Shown here piece after piece: positions 25,601-37,579 of a stretch of DNA of 64,000 nt. The notes under the pieces were generated by a model. That model did not search any database. It saw nothing but the letters and a program-made list of their open reading frames with translations, and was not told the DNA's origin. Source of the DNA: Prinia subflava (Eukaryota > Chordata > Aves > Passeriformes > Cisticolidae); NCBI RefSeq assembly GCF_021018805.1, contig NC_086249.1, forward strand, positions 76,162,472 to 76,226,471. The letters are read 5' to 3'. Both the position numbers and the translations under genes were made by a program. Every line of letters begins with the position of its first letter. The first letter of the stretch is position 1.

Positions 25601-28600
25601 CCTTCAACCACGGAAATCACAACAGTGGTCAAACTGATAATGCTTTCAAATTCTTGCTGAACAAAATAGGGAAAAGTTGCAGAGAGCACCTGCCTGTGTT
25701 GCTGTGTGGTTGTCTCTGTGGGAAATTGCTGTGCTTATATCACACTTTTTGTGTTTGATGGGTGAGGAGAGGAAATTGGAAGTTGTGCCAGGGCTCCTAC
25801 TCAGAGTGCTTCTCTAAGTCTTAAACTTCTATGTGTGAATGATAAAGTAACCTGGAAGAAGAAAGCTTCATATAGATAAAACCATGCCTATAATAAGGTA
25901 TTCATCCTAAGGTATTTGCTTTATTTCACATTTGATTCCAGCTGAGTAAGAACACCAACAGAAATTTCACTGTACCTCACCCAGACTTTCTTCAAGAAAA
26001 TTCTGTAAACTACAGGATCTGTGTCTGCGGGGATTATACTTTTTGATCATATAACTGCACAGATTGAAAAGAAAAAAAAAAAAGTTTGGACTAGAAATTG
26101 ACACTGCTGTATAAATAAAGAACAGCCACCACTTCTTCAGCGGGAGTAAGCAGAACATCTGGCCTCCAGTTCTGTGGCTGCCTTGTTGAACAGTTTGGAG
26201 CACTGAGGAGCTACTGCTGCCTGGGAGGAAGGGAGTGGCCAGCATTAGTCACCAGAAACCAGGTCTGAATCATTACATGGAGTCCTGATTCAGCAAGTTG
26301 AACATTGGTGTGAAACAGGAGATGGGTCCTCAGCATTCCTCACTGAAGCGGACAACTGCTGGGAAAAGCAGGGGGACACCAGTGACATGACTGGAGATCC
26401 AAGTGGAGCTGGGACTGAGACAGGCCACCTGGCTCTTCAAGGGCTTGGACTCAGGCATGAGATATTGGTGTGCTGGGGGGAGGATATCCTGTCTCTGAGG
26501 AGATCAGTGACAAAGATGGGGTGGCCCTGGGAGCCCACAGCCATGTTCAGTGTTTGCCTTCCCCCATTTATTTTTGCTCTCCCTGTGCAGACAATTTGAA
26601 GGCCCACACTTAGGGCTCCTGCACCCTGAAGCAACTGCCCACAATTACGCAAAGCAAATGTGTTTGGAGAATGCCACATCAGCAGTCCTCCTTAGGGTGT
26701 GCAGAGGATTTGAGCCAGCTCCGTATGATGTTTACATAAGAGGATTTGATCTAGGCTTCCTAGTGTGATTCACAGGGCTCTGCCCTGCTGGAGTAGCTAA
26801 AAGTTAATTCCTCTTGCTTCTGTACTTGGCCCTGGTACTCTGCTTTTTACGGCAACTGCATCGGTAACAGCAATATTGCGGCAGTCATTACAGTCCAATT
26901 TTAACACAGATATTTGAAATTGGCATTTCTTTTCTCCACATATTTTCCTAACTGTATCTTTTGTGCTTGCAAACTTATATTTCAACTGCAAATCCTGCTT
27001 CCTTTATTTAGATGAAAACCAGAACGCTAACATTTAGAAATACAAAGGTTGCCAGCAGTGTAAACATCCTTCTTTAAATATGTAAGTTTCAAAAATGAAA
27101 CTGGTGCCTCTGTATTTTGATGAGCTAAAAATTACACTGGTTTCAAAGATATGAAGCATGAAAAGAAATGAAAGGTTAAACTATAAATAACTCAGTTTTC
27201 ACTTGTCCTCCAGAATCTTACACAGCTCCCTATACATGTCGCCACTGAGGTACCAAATAATTTATCAATGCCCAGGTGTTTCCCTGTTTAAACAGAAGGC
27301 CAAGTAATTATTGACAGTTGTGTCTGTAAAAGAGAATAAAAGAGTACAGAGGTGGTTCTGACACTAATGGAACCAGCCTTAATTTGCTACATGCAGACAC
27401 AGAGCTTTTTCATCTTGGAGCAGGGTACTGCGTCTTTATTATCTTTGAGCAAAAGTCTACAGCCTGCTCAGTCATTAGATCAACATGCTAGGTGAAATGT
27501 AGTAAAAAGTGTGAGAATTTCACAGAATATCACTGTAGCATTAGGTATTGTTGGCTTTCTATTAGGGATAATAGTTTCAAAAATATACTTCCTCATACCT
27601 TTTCTTATGAATTTATATGTTTTCTATTCAAAACCTTGGTGTTCTCTCTTCCTGCTTTTCGATCAGTGTAACCATTCTGTATCTCAGTTTCCTGGCTTTA
27701 AAAAGATCACAAGACTCACAAACCACATAAGAATGTAACAAAACTTCACCTACCAAAAGCTTCACCTATCAAAAATCTTAAGTGTTTTGCTTTCCCCATA
27801 CTTTAGGAGCAATGTGCAGGTAAACTAGAAGGCATCAAAAATAACCATGTTTTGATTATGATTGAGGGTTTAATATCTGGAAGTTCAGGATATGACCAGC
27901 CCTTATTGGGCTCAGGCTCGATTATGATACTGAATGATCTCTGCTTTCTATCTGGCATGACTTCTGCTGTGCAACTTGTTCATGCAGGGTTATGGTTAAA
28001 ATGTAGATTATCGCAGCTAATTTATCTTGGTTTGCTCTTCTTGCAGATTCATTTGTTTCGTTTTTAAGTGTGGTGTGGCTTTCTAGATACTTCCAACACC
28101 AGCAGATGTAGCTTAAGCAAGAAGTTTGACAACCCAGATCTGTCTGTCATCATTTTCCCAAGTGGTTCCCTGGGGATGCTTCTCTTACTAGTATTTCCAG
28201 GAAAGCAGGCTGATGGCTAGCTCCACAATCCCCAGCCAGGAACTCCCCTTGGCTGCTTTTCATCATCCCTTTCTTCTGACACATCCAGTTTTGGTGGGCT
28301 ACAAGGAGACAGGCCTCCTCTGGAAGACCTATTGAGTTTACTTGATACACTCATGCAATCATGCTGTGTCAAAGTACAATGAAAAGCAAAGGAATGTTGG
28401 CAAGAGAACATCATGCATAAGCTATGATTAAGACATTAACAGAACCATTACTTATCACTCAATTTTCTATCGCCGCAACCAAGATCAAAGGTTTTGTCTT
28501 TCATTCCCCTAGGAAAACCTTATCTGGATCAAGTTGAGTCATACTATTGAGTTTTTCCATGGAACTCTCTCCTACATGGGCTTTTCATGAAATTGCAAAT

Positions 28601-30859
28601 GTACTTTCTTCAGCTCAGCCCTCTATGACCATCTCCTCCTCATTTGCCACCTAAATCATTTGCACACAAGTAAGTCTGGATTTTATTGCTTACTGTTTCT
28701 TTTGGAGCCACAAGAAACCCATTTGTCTTTGAAAAGCTTAATTCCATTTCAAAATAATTTTGAATATGTCAGTTTAGAGCTGCTCTGGTATTAATTTTTT
28801 CCCTTTGGTTTCAATATATTGCCATTTTTACATTTTACTTGAACAATCCAAAAGGATTATGTACTATGAAATATGAAATTATATACTAAGAGTGTTGTTG
28901 TCACAGGAAGAGTGTGTTTCCACTGCAGTGACTTGCAATTCACTCTGTGTCTGGGTACAACTGCTGCAGTAGCCATTGTGGGAACTAACTACTGCAACTA
29001 AGCAAAAGTGTCCATGCAGGGTGGTGCATGCAGTTGCTTACGGTCTGAGCCAGCTGGATGTTATCCAGAGTTGTCTGGGTATCAGGTATCTGCACTAACC
29101 AAGAGCTCAGAGCTGTGTTGATAAGTCCTGCAGAGAGAACAGTGATGGTAAATGTACACACAGTGTCCACTGTCACGGTTTTAGTTTTCATATCAGAGCT
29201 GCCCTGCAGCCTGGTAGCTCATAGTATAAGACCAGGCAAGCAGCTCTCCACACCCATCCATACAGATATAATCCCTGAGGTATGCATCAGGTCTTTTAAT
29301 ATTCCAGAGAGAATGTCAGCTCCAAAATGCTATGTTTTCTCTGGGTTCTCAGTTCTCTCTGTTAGATGAAATTCCATCTCCACCCTGATGCGTGCCCAGA
29401 CGTCTATGCCTCCGTTTGGACAGGCAAGGCTGACAGCTCTTGTGTTGCTCGATGGGAAAGCAGCACCTGGAAGAAGAGCAGCAGGTTCTTATTAAAAACA
29501 AATTCCTTCAAAAAAAATTAACTAGTTATGCAGGAGCCTCAACTGAGGCTTCCTTGGCACTCCAACCAACCACAGCTCCTCATTCAAGGCAGCACATCGT
29601 CTTTTGAATCTTTTTGTACTCTGTTGTATAACAAAAGATTGGGATGTCTCATACTCAGCCATATTTCAGCTTATGCAGACTGGAATTTGATAGACAGTAG
29701 ATAAGATTTTGCAAGACACTAAAATATGCTAGCCCCGTTAGGATGAGGTGGCACTGGGAACTGCAGCAAATTCCTGAAGTACTGGCTATATCCCATTTGC
29801 TCAGCCCCGTGCTGTTTCTTAAGTGTCTTCCAGGAGCTGTGTTAGTCCTGTCCTGCTCAGCTGGTGTCACTTCTCTCTTTTTCTGCCCTTTTTTTTTCTT
29901 CTGCCCTGCCTGCTGTCTCCTCTGAAGGGTGAAAGGGAGGAGACAACACCCATGAGCTCTACACTTCATCTCCTCAGACCTCACTCCTTCCCCAGGAGCC
30001 TTATAGCACAAAAAGAACTGCTAAGCACATTTTAAAAGAAGGTGAAGAGATCACAAACAAACATGGAAGCTGAGGGAATAGAGCCTTGAATGTTCATGCT
30101 GGTAGAGTCTTTAATGGGGCTAACCCTCACCCATAAGTATCTCTGTAGTGCTTTTTGGGAGCCTTTATTTCCCAGTGTGAGAGATGAGATAACAAGCACT
30201 TGGAGACATGCTAAAGTGATGTTGATCAATTCACAGCAACAGAATATCAGGCAAGGTCTTTCCAAATATACAAGGCTGTACCATCAGAGGCTACCCTAGC
30301 GTTTGGTCTCATGTTTTTTGGTTTTTTTCTATTATAACATGCAGAAGTGAAAGAGATGCTTACCCACAGCAGCAGAGGGGAAGTCAGACAAGAGTGAAGA
30401 GCCATTATTTATACAATCCAACTTAGAAACAGAAATGAAAGAGACAACAGCAAAGCAAAAGAGAAGTGCATATCTGAGAGCCTGTACACAGAATGCCAGT
30501 AGTAATGATAACCTAGGCTACCTGAAAGGACAGGAAAGTCCAGACATCCCCTTACTTATACTTCATATCAGAGAGCATATGACTCAGTTAAGATGGAGAA
30601 AATATTTAGTGTTGTCTAGAGAGCAATGAGAATGAGATAATCATCACACTCCTCAAGCTTCTACAGAAGTGAGAATTTAAAAACACAGAGCAGAAGACAC
30701 AACACATGCACAGAAAGCAGTAAAAACTGTATTGAACTATTTTCAATTTTTAAGGCATTTAATCAAATTCTACCATCAGAATTTCATTCTACCTCATCCT
30801 GCAAGGTAATCTTCATGAGCAAATGTCTCTGACTTTGGTCTCCTTTGAGGATGAGGGGC
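19691..30859. other. AT-rich non-coding DNA
   Basis: I see no gene in this 11 kb. It contains a strong 25 bp inverted repeat at 22.8 kb and a moderately GC-rich patch at 26.1-26.8 kb with short domainless ORFs on both strands. No transposon signature was recognised apart from the CR1 end immediately to the left. Confidence 0.55.
22789..22813. repeat. Near-perfect 25 bp inverted repeat
   Basis: Two 12-base arms, caaggcagtttg and caaactgccttg, are exact reverse complements around a single central g. Transcribed RNA could not fold a one-base loop without opening some pairs. The DNA could extrude a small cruciform or bind a dimeric protein. The next bases outside do not pair. Confidence 0.85.
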
Positions 30860-31177
30860 CTAGGCAGCAACTCGAATCCACAGTATTTGATGTGTGCCCT
30901 CTTTGCACGCTTCATCTATTGTTCTGTTCAGCTTGTAAATTGAAATCAACAGTACCTCATAAAAATGCCCTCCCATGATATAGGTTCCACAAGCATTGGC
31001 AGGTAATCTGGACTGATAAACTCTGGCCAGGAATTTCAGATGAAGGTTTCTGTGGCTGAGCTGCTGAATCTGCACGGAGACAACTGGATAAATGATCAAG
31101 TGTGTTGGTGATTTTAAACTCACCATGAAAATGAGTTGCCCTTCAGTCTGAGTATGAACTAACATATTTTCACCCAA
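30860..31177 (-). other. Unexplained 105-codon open frame
   Basis: This minus-strand frame is open for 105 codons in AT-rich DNA where stops are frequent, and its composition is not low-complexity. It includes segments such as VSVQIQQLSHRNLHLKFLARV and SRLPANACGTYIMGGHFYEV. A consensus-like donor, GAG|GTACTG, follows the second segment near 30954. No upstream promoter was seen and I do not recognise a family. It could be a genuine exon of an unannotated minus-strand gene, a decayed retrocopy, or chance. The length is only moderately improbable, given several hundred ORFs sampled. Confidence 0.2.
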
Positions 31178-33235
31178 GCACAGAAATCCTTTGGCACTGG
31201 CACATCATTGCAATGCTGTTGGATGTGCTCATCAGAAAATATACCACATAGCTGTGTGCAACACTATTTTGGTAAATCCAATTTTACTGAAAGAACAGGT
31301 TTCCAGTGAAGTTTCAACACTCAGAAAAGCTTTAGGAACCTAAGGATGCAGTCCTGTGTATCTTTGGGCTGAACAAGATACTTGGTTTATCAGCATTCTG
31401 TTCAGGCCCATTTATTTTTTATTTCTTTCTCCTTTCTCTGTTTTTCTATTGCATCAATGGATTACTTCTGCAGTCATGGATGTTTTAGCACAAGATGCCT
31501 GCTCTAATGGCAGAAAATTCAATACACTGGATTTACCATAAAATTAGCATCTCACTAGCATGATTCTGTGGGTACCACACTACGGCACCATATCAGCAGT
31601 CTTGGACTTCTACCACACTATGACAGAGAAAAGGACTGTGTTAGAAAGTTCCAGCTTTGCTGAATCAGTGTGGAGTATAGGTGGAATAAATATCACACAC
31701 CTGGCCATGACATCAAAATACCTATCCACTACACCTGAAATGGTGCCAGGCTGCCAAACACTGGGCAAGACAACAACGCTGTGCTGACAGCAAATGGGGC
31801 TGTATTGCTGCACCCTTGAGGAGTGAATCTGGGAAGTCTGGTTCATATTAGCAAGGCATCTAACAAACACATAGCCAAAGAGGAGCAGCTCCCTTCACTG
31901 CACAAAGCTAACCTGGTGTTGAAGTTTTCTGTCAGGTTCTGAGGTGGGACAGAGCCCTATCTCCCAAACTCACTATGACCCAGTGCACAGCACTGCATGG
32001 GATAGGGCATGAGGACACTGCAAATGCATTAGGTCAAGTAACAGCCACCGTACTACAGCACACAATATCCATTTCTAGCCAGCCTCCTCCATGCCTTCAT
32101 CTTTTTACATATCAAAACTATATTCCAGACACAACTAATTAGGTCATCCCAGATCAGCCCACTCTGCCTGGTGCTAGGATCACTATACAAGAGTGGGACA
32201 ATGACAGGGCATTTGAAAGACACTGATGTACCAGTATGGAAACCTGAATTGGTGGTCAAATAAATGAGGTTAATGCTTATTTCATGCACCTTTCCAGGTG
32301 TGTATCCACAGCAACAGATCATATCCTAGTTCACAACAGGGATATTACAGCTAACACTACTGCCAGCAAAATACCGCATCTTTTATTTATTGTTCTCTTC
32401 TTAGAGAGATGTGGCAAACTAAAATCAGAGTCATGGCTTTTATCAGGGCAAAGCTGAAAATGGGCTCTCATTGGGCAAGTGTGTATCAGATTATGAGCCA
32501 AATCAAAAGGTCATAATCCCTTTCTCCAAGAAAGTAACTTCTGGATCATTACATTTATTTCCTAAAATGTAAAATTCTTAGAGAAATTAGGGATATTTTT
32601 TTTCTAATGGCGTTAACAAAAATCATATGTCATATCTTGGATTTTAATTTAGGTGCTTTCATAATAAATCATATGAGTGATTAAGCAAACAGAAAATCGA
32701 AGTACAAGAAGAACAAATAATAACACCCCCCCAATTTACCACTTTTTATCTAGAAAATAAAATCATTGAGTAAAAAGTAACAAGGGTTCACTGAAAATAA
32801 ATCTTGTAGACAATCTTGAATATTAAAATCCCAATATATCATATCTCCTCTGTTTTCGTCATGCACAAGTTTCACAACACCACCAACGCTGGAAACAAAG
32901 TGTTGGAAACAAAGCCCTCCAATGACTCGAGCTGGCATGGAAAATAAAGCAGTGGGGGAGTCCCAAGCCACTGGTCCTCAATGCAGGGCTGCCTTCAGCA
33001 CACAGGTCCAATATTGGTAAGTAAAAGACACACCACAGATCCACTGGCTAGTAAACCCTGCTTTAGGGTGCTCAAAAACATGGCCAAGTGACGGAGAGCA
33101 CCAAATTGATGCAAAGTCATTTGGGCAGCTCAAGATTATTGAAACATTTCCAAAAGGACAACTTTTCCCTAGCAGACTCGATAGTGGTATGTGCATTGTT
33201 TCTCCGTCACCCATCAAAACATCAAGACGAATGAA
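31178..33235. other. AT-rich non-coding DNA
   Basis: No gene or repeat family was recognised. A small local duplication, 'ttggaaacaaag', occurs twice around 32.89-32.91 kb. Confidence 0.55.
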
Positions 33236-33540
33236 GCAATTCGAGGAATAGCAACAAGCATTATCTGGAAGAGTGGTTTTATAGAGAAAGGTTAAAAGAG
33301 CTTAATACATTCAGTTTTGTTAAAGCAGAGGTAGATGGAGGCATGTCTCAAGCCAGCAAATGTTTAAGTAGTGCAAACCTTAAGGATGGAAAGGAAATAC
33401 TTGGGCTTATACATATGGGAATAAGTAGGAATAAATGAAAAGAGGTGGGGAAAGACTAAATATCAGAAAATCTTGTTGGCAGTGAAGAGCAGAGCCTGTG
33501 CAAAAATTTCAGAGGAATTTTTGAGTTATTCAAAAATAAT
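33236..33540 (+). mobile_element. Ancient CR1-like LINE 3' fragment
   Basis: The stretch 'gagaaaggttaaaagagctt' followed by a Phe-rich 'acattcagttttgttaaag' and, later, 'agaaaatcttgttggcagtg' follows the order of the end of ORF2 and the 3' UTR of old sauropsid CR1 elements ('gaaaggttgaaagagctagg ... aatttttaacagtgag'). It is heavily mutated and lacks a preserved terminal repeat. Orientation is sense on the plus strand. Confidence 0.5.
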
Positions 33541-36000
33541 TTGAAAAATACTAATAAACAAGCTACTAGGAGTAAGTCTGTACTAGCAGAAGAGTTGATT
33601 TGATCACACAACAGCCTCTTCTATCCCCATTTCTTCCTTAGCTTAGCTTACCTTCTACCAGTTAACAATGTACATTTTCTAAAAGCAAAAAGAAAGTAAC
33701 CTAAGGTACATTCATGATAGAAATCTCAGTGTTGACTTAAGAGAGTTCATGTGCTCCTGGATCCTGAGAAATTGACCCGACAAAAATTTCTCATTTATTT
33801 GAGTGCAATATCACTTGGATTTGAGCCATGTCCCACAGAAGAGGTAATTCCCTGCAGGAGAGACAAGGTGGTTCAAACAATGGGTTATTGCTTTTGTAGT
33901 CTGTCAGGCAGATAATCTCTAGTGAGTAACAGCACTTGAAAAGGTTACAGCTTCTAACTAACCAGACTGACACTCTCCCAGAAATTTCTACTGACATGTC
34001 AAGGCAGCAGAAACCACACATCTGTATTTTAGCATATCTGGTTCTTTGCCTAGGAAAGAAAAAAGAAAAAAAAAGACTATAAACTATCAACAAAGGTATC
34101 TTACATAATAATTGAATGCCAACACTTTGATATGCTTAGGAGGAATACTTTAAACTACCACAGTAAATGTAGCAGTCTTTAGGTGTTCAACTTTTCACTG
34201 AGGGTGACCGACAACCACACTCTTCTGGTGTTGACTTTACTTTACTCTCTTCTAGCAGTCATGCTAGCAAACCTGACAATGGCTGCAGGAATCAGAGTAC
34301 AGCTCTCCATTTCAAAGTCTTTCTGATGTATTCTCCTGTAGTACAGGGCATTCCTGATGAGTCAGCTGTTGAACTTTAGTGTCTATTTACGTAATTTCTG
34401 TTTATGAACACAAATACACTTCCATAAGAACTATGTTCTATGTCTTGTCATAGTTTATGACAATCAGCTTTTTTTCTAGTATAGAAATTGTTTTTTAAAC
34501 TATTCAACATGCTCAAGGAACACTGCAGTATCCAAATGTGGATATTTATATGCACTGCATGTATAAATGAAGTAACTTGGGAAAGAGTCTCAAATATGTA
34601 TGAAATAATATAACGCAGATTAAAGCAGAAATAAAATAATGGAATGCTTTTTTGCTTTATCATTTACAGACATTAGACCATATTGTACTGGTTCTCCATA
34701 CACAGAAAACAGTGGGAGTTCTGGACAAAGATGAAAGGGAGAATATGTGAGCTGTTACTGTGAGCTGTTTGTTTTCTACTCATATTATCTTTTTCAAAAG
34801 ACATTCTGTGTTTAGAACAAATAAAAACTGCCCATATTTTAATGCTGAAAGGTTGAAGATGCATAGATACGATAACAGTAGGACTCATGTTCTTTCCTCA
34901 TTTATATCATGGCCTTTTTTCTTTTTTAATAGCACAGTTGGCATTTCCATTTTTACTCCAAGGCAGATTTTGCCATGCTTACATCTTAGTTTTGTTAAGA
35001 GTTCCCATTCATTTTTGTGGGTAGGATGCTCTACAGCATGAATTACAAGAAAGTCTGACTGCTTGGTTGGGAAATACTGAATTTGAAATACAAGAAATAG
35101 AGAACAGCTGACTTTTTTTTTCCAGAAGAGTAATGCGCGTACAGCAGAAGCCCAGTTAGGAACATAAAATCAAAATTCTACAGGGTCCACTGTAAAAAGA
35201 AAGCATCACTAACTGCTTTTTATCTTTCTGAGTTCTTAGGTTTCATTATGCTCTTTGATGTGCATACCTAATCCCCACAGAAGTCAACATGTGGGCTTCT
35301 GCTCACAGCAGTGATCAAGCTTTATATTTACTGTGGTTTGGGTGGTTCTGAGAAATATGAATAGAGACTCATGCTCATAAATCACTGATTTGTATGAACC
35401 CATTTTCAATGCAGTAGTCAAAAGACTATGCAACTTTGAAAGATTAGTAATTACACAGAAGCCTTTGGTTCCTCCTCACGTGTATTCTGGAAATGATCAC
35501 TACTGCTGGGAAATGTTTCGACCTAGTGCTTCTAACATTCCCTTTCTCCCTTGAAAGTAAACTTAGTTGATGCCGTGGCCGTAGTTCAGCAAAACAACTA
35601 CATCCAGACTTTCAAGGTGTCTTTAGGGAGTTCTAACAATAAAGAACAGTGTATGTTACAACTGTGTAAGAGCCATAACAAACGTTACTATTTTTAGTTA
35701 GGCTGTTAGTCAGTCCCTTAGAGACTCTGGCTCTATTACATTACCAAGGTCTGTTATGCTGTTGTGACAGATGAAACTCAATGAAGTGTTCAACCACTTC
35801 AAACCCAGTGTGACGTGGTGATCAGGTGGTGAAACAAGCAGCTGAGAACGGCACGTGGGTGCATATAGGTTTTTATTCTAAAAAGCTAAGGTAGCTCTTC
35901 AGTGTGTTCACTGAAGACTGTGTGTTACTACAGACTTTCTCTTCCGACACTTTATCCAAGGTGACTTCGAGACTATTCGTCCTGGATAGATGACACCCAG
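33541..36000. other. AT-rich non-coding DNA upstream of TMEM131
   Basis: No gene was recognised. A small hairpin, tcttcagtg-tgt(t)-cactgaaga, occurs at 35896-35917. GC content rises from about 35.8 kb toward the TMEM131 island. Confidence 0.55.
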
Positions 36001-36538
36001 TTCACATCTCTTACTGGGAGCATTGCCACATGGCACACCCGGTATCACAGCTTCTATCAGCACTGATTCCACAGACCCATTTCCCGAGTAACCTCCACTC
36101 GACAGACACCAACCTCACAGGTACAACAATGCGCCTTCTCCCCCACTGCAAATTCACTCCATGCGTTCCCAAAGGCCTTACGGCCACGCCAGTCACCCGC
36201 ACTGACAGTGATAGGTCCATGTCTTCCCTCAAGAGTGGCAGACGCGTGGCGTCACGCCCTAGCTCCAGGACAAGGTCTCTCCGCGCCTGAGGTATGCAAA
36301 ACCTCCCAGTCCTCCGCTTCTGTGCGGCCGAGGCTGCTGTGCCCATAGGACCGGCCCGGCCCAGCAGCTGAGGTGGGGGGATTCCCTCAGGGTGAAGCTA
36401 TCGACACCCCTGCTGCACAGCACGCTGGGCCTCCAAGTGGGAAGATAAGACACAGAAAAAGGACAGGAACACTGGAGAGAAACACCCCGATCTCTCCAGT
36501 GAGGCCGCGAGGCGCCGCGCACAGAAGGACCTGCCCCC

Positions 36539-36551
36539 GCCGCCATCTTGG
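36539..36551 (-). promoter_or_regulatory. YY1 site
   Basis: The sequence gccgccatcttgg is the reverse complement of the classic YY1 motif AAGATGGCGGC. It lies in the TMEM131 CpG island, about 470 bases upstream of the start codon. Confidence 0.6.
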
Positions 36552-36831
36552 ACGCGGCTGGGAGAAGCCCCGACCGCCTGGGCAGGGAAACAAGAGCGTC
36601 CCCCGGCCCGCCCGGAGGCCGGGACAGCAGCGCGCTAAAGGCGGGGTGACCGCACCACCAAGAGCCAATGCTTACAGAAGATCTAAAATCGCATTTTAAA
36701 AAGCAAAAATAATAATTAAAAAAAAATTAAACCAAAGCAACCTAGTCTCCAACCCCGGGGCCAGAGCAGGCGGGGTGAGCGAAGGGCCGCCCTGCCCGCA
36801 CTTAAAATGGCACCTGCCCTCCGCCCCCGCC

Positions 36832-36846
36832 GGTGGGGGCGTGGCC
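36832..36846 (+). promoter_or_regulatory. KLF/Sp-type GGGGGCGTGG box
   Basis: The sequence ggtgggggcgtggcc matches a GC/CACCC-type box. A second copy of gggggcgtggc begins at 36853, about 19 bases further on, giving a close pair just upstream of exon 1. Confidence 0.5.
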
Positions 36847-36849
36847 TCG

Positions 36850-36859
36850 CCAGGGGGCG
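36850..36859 (+). promoter_or_regulatory. CTCF-like core
   Basis: The sequence ccagggggcg equals the information-rich centre of the CTCF motif. The bases to its left (gcctcg) fit the consensus less well. It overlaps the second KLF/Sp box, so either protein could be the relevant one. Confidence 0.35.
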
Positions 36860-36913
36860 TGGCGGCCCGTGACACGCGCGTCAGGAGCCGCAGCGCGCGC
36901 TCGCGGGGGTGTC

Positions 36914-36926
36914 CGCCCCGCCCCTC
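36914..36926 (+). promoter_or_regulatory. Sp1 GC box
   Basis: The sequence cgccccgcccctc is a standard antisense-oriented GC box about 90 bases upstream of the start codon. Confidence 0.5.
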
Positions 36927-37016
36927 CCCGAGCTCCTCCGCGCGCGCGCCGCGGCCCGGCCAGAGACGGACGCGGACACTCGGCGGACCCGCGGCGGCGG
37001 CGGCAGCGGTAGCGCG

Positions 37017-37182
37017 ATGACGGCGGCGCCCGGCTGCCCCCGCTGCTCCCCCCGCTGCCCCCGCTGCTCCCCCGGCAGCTGCCCCTTCCCCCGCGCCGGC
37101 GGCTGGGCGGCCGTCTGGCGGGGCGCGGCGCTGCGCTTCGCGCTGGCGCTGCTCCTCCACACGGCCCGGGCCGAGAAGGAAG
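37017..37182 (+). CDS. TMEM131: TMEM131 exon 1, coding part (signal peptide)
   Basis: This encodes the N-terminus of transmembrane protein 131, a large single-pass ER membrane protein with PapD-like domains. Work on its worm orthologue links it to recruiting procollagen and TRAPP components for collagen secretion. The ATG at 37017 is the only ATG in the frame before the splice site and has G at -3. The frame is open further upstream from a GTG at 36909, which is not a credible vertebrate start. Residues 1-28 are Cys/Pro/Arg-rich, with cysteines at 7, 10, 14, 17 and 22. Residues 37-50 form a hydrophobic signal core, with likely cleavage after ARA (residue 52). The final EKE, then Ala, matches human TMEM131 as recalled (ARAEKEAF). 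The exon ends AAG|GTGAG with one base of the split Ala codon (phase 1). The Cys-rich leader differs from the human sequence. Confidence 0.88.
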
Positions 37183-37560
37183 GTGAGACCCAGATTTCCC
37201 TTCCCTTTCTTGTCCTCCTTCTCCCCGCTCCTCTTCCTCTCCCTTCGGTGGCGGTGGGGCCGTTGGCGACCGCGGCCCGCGCCCGCTCCGCGGCGGCGGG
37301 GTGGGGGGGCGGCCGGAGAGGCGCCCCGGGGTCGCTGTCCCTTGTCCCGCATCCCGCCGGCTCCCGCTGCCCTGGGCGTGCGGGCGGCCGCGGCGCCGCC
37401 TCCCCCGCCCCGCCGCCGCGGCTGCCGGAGTGCGGGTGTGTGTGTCTGTGTCCGTGTGTGCCTCTGTCTGTGGCGCTGACGTTTCGCGGGGCTTTCTCTT
37501 CCCTGACAGCGGTGGGGACGGGGATGTAGCTGGAGCTGCCCTTTAAACAGGGGAAAGGGA

Positions 37561-37579
37561 AATAAATAAATAAATAAAA
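37561..37579. repeat. (AAAT)n microsatellite
   Basis: A short run of about four aaat units at the downstream edge of the TMEM131 CpG island. Confidence 0.8.

Larger units (their letters stand above)
36400..37560 (+). promoter_or_regulatory. TMEM131: CpG island promoter of TMEM131
   Basis: A sharp CpG-rich block surrounds the first coding exon. Going downstream it contains a YY1-type GCCGCCATCTTGG, a second AAAATGGC, two GGGGGCGTGG KLF/Sp-type boxes, a CCAGGGGGCG CTCF-like core and a CGCCCCGCCCC GC box. No TATA box is placed suitably. This is the usual design of a constitutively active, dispersed-start promoter. The transcription start is not visible but probably lies between about 36.5 and 36.98 kb. 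Confidence 0.85.

Noticed and set aside
36909..37016. In-frame upstream extension of TMEM131 starting at GTG
   Set aside because: Vertebrate translation starts at ATG, and 37017 is the first ATG in frame with a good -3 purine. The extension lacks signal-peptide logic and is probably 5' UTR.
37183..37529. Continuation of the exon 1 frame past the splice donor
   Set aside because: The frame is open only because the island is GC-rich. Homology to TMEM131 stops exactly at the AAG|GTGAG donor and resumes at exon 2.
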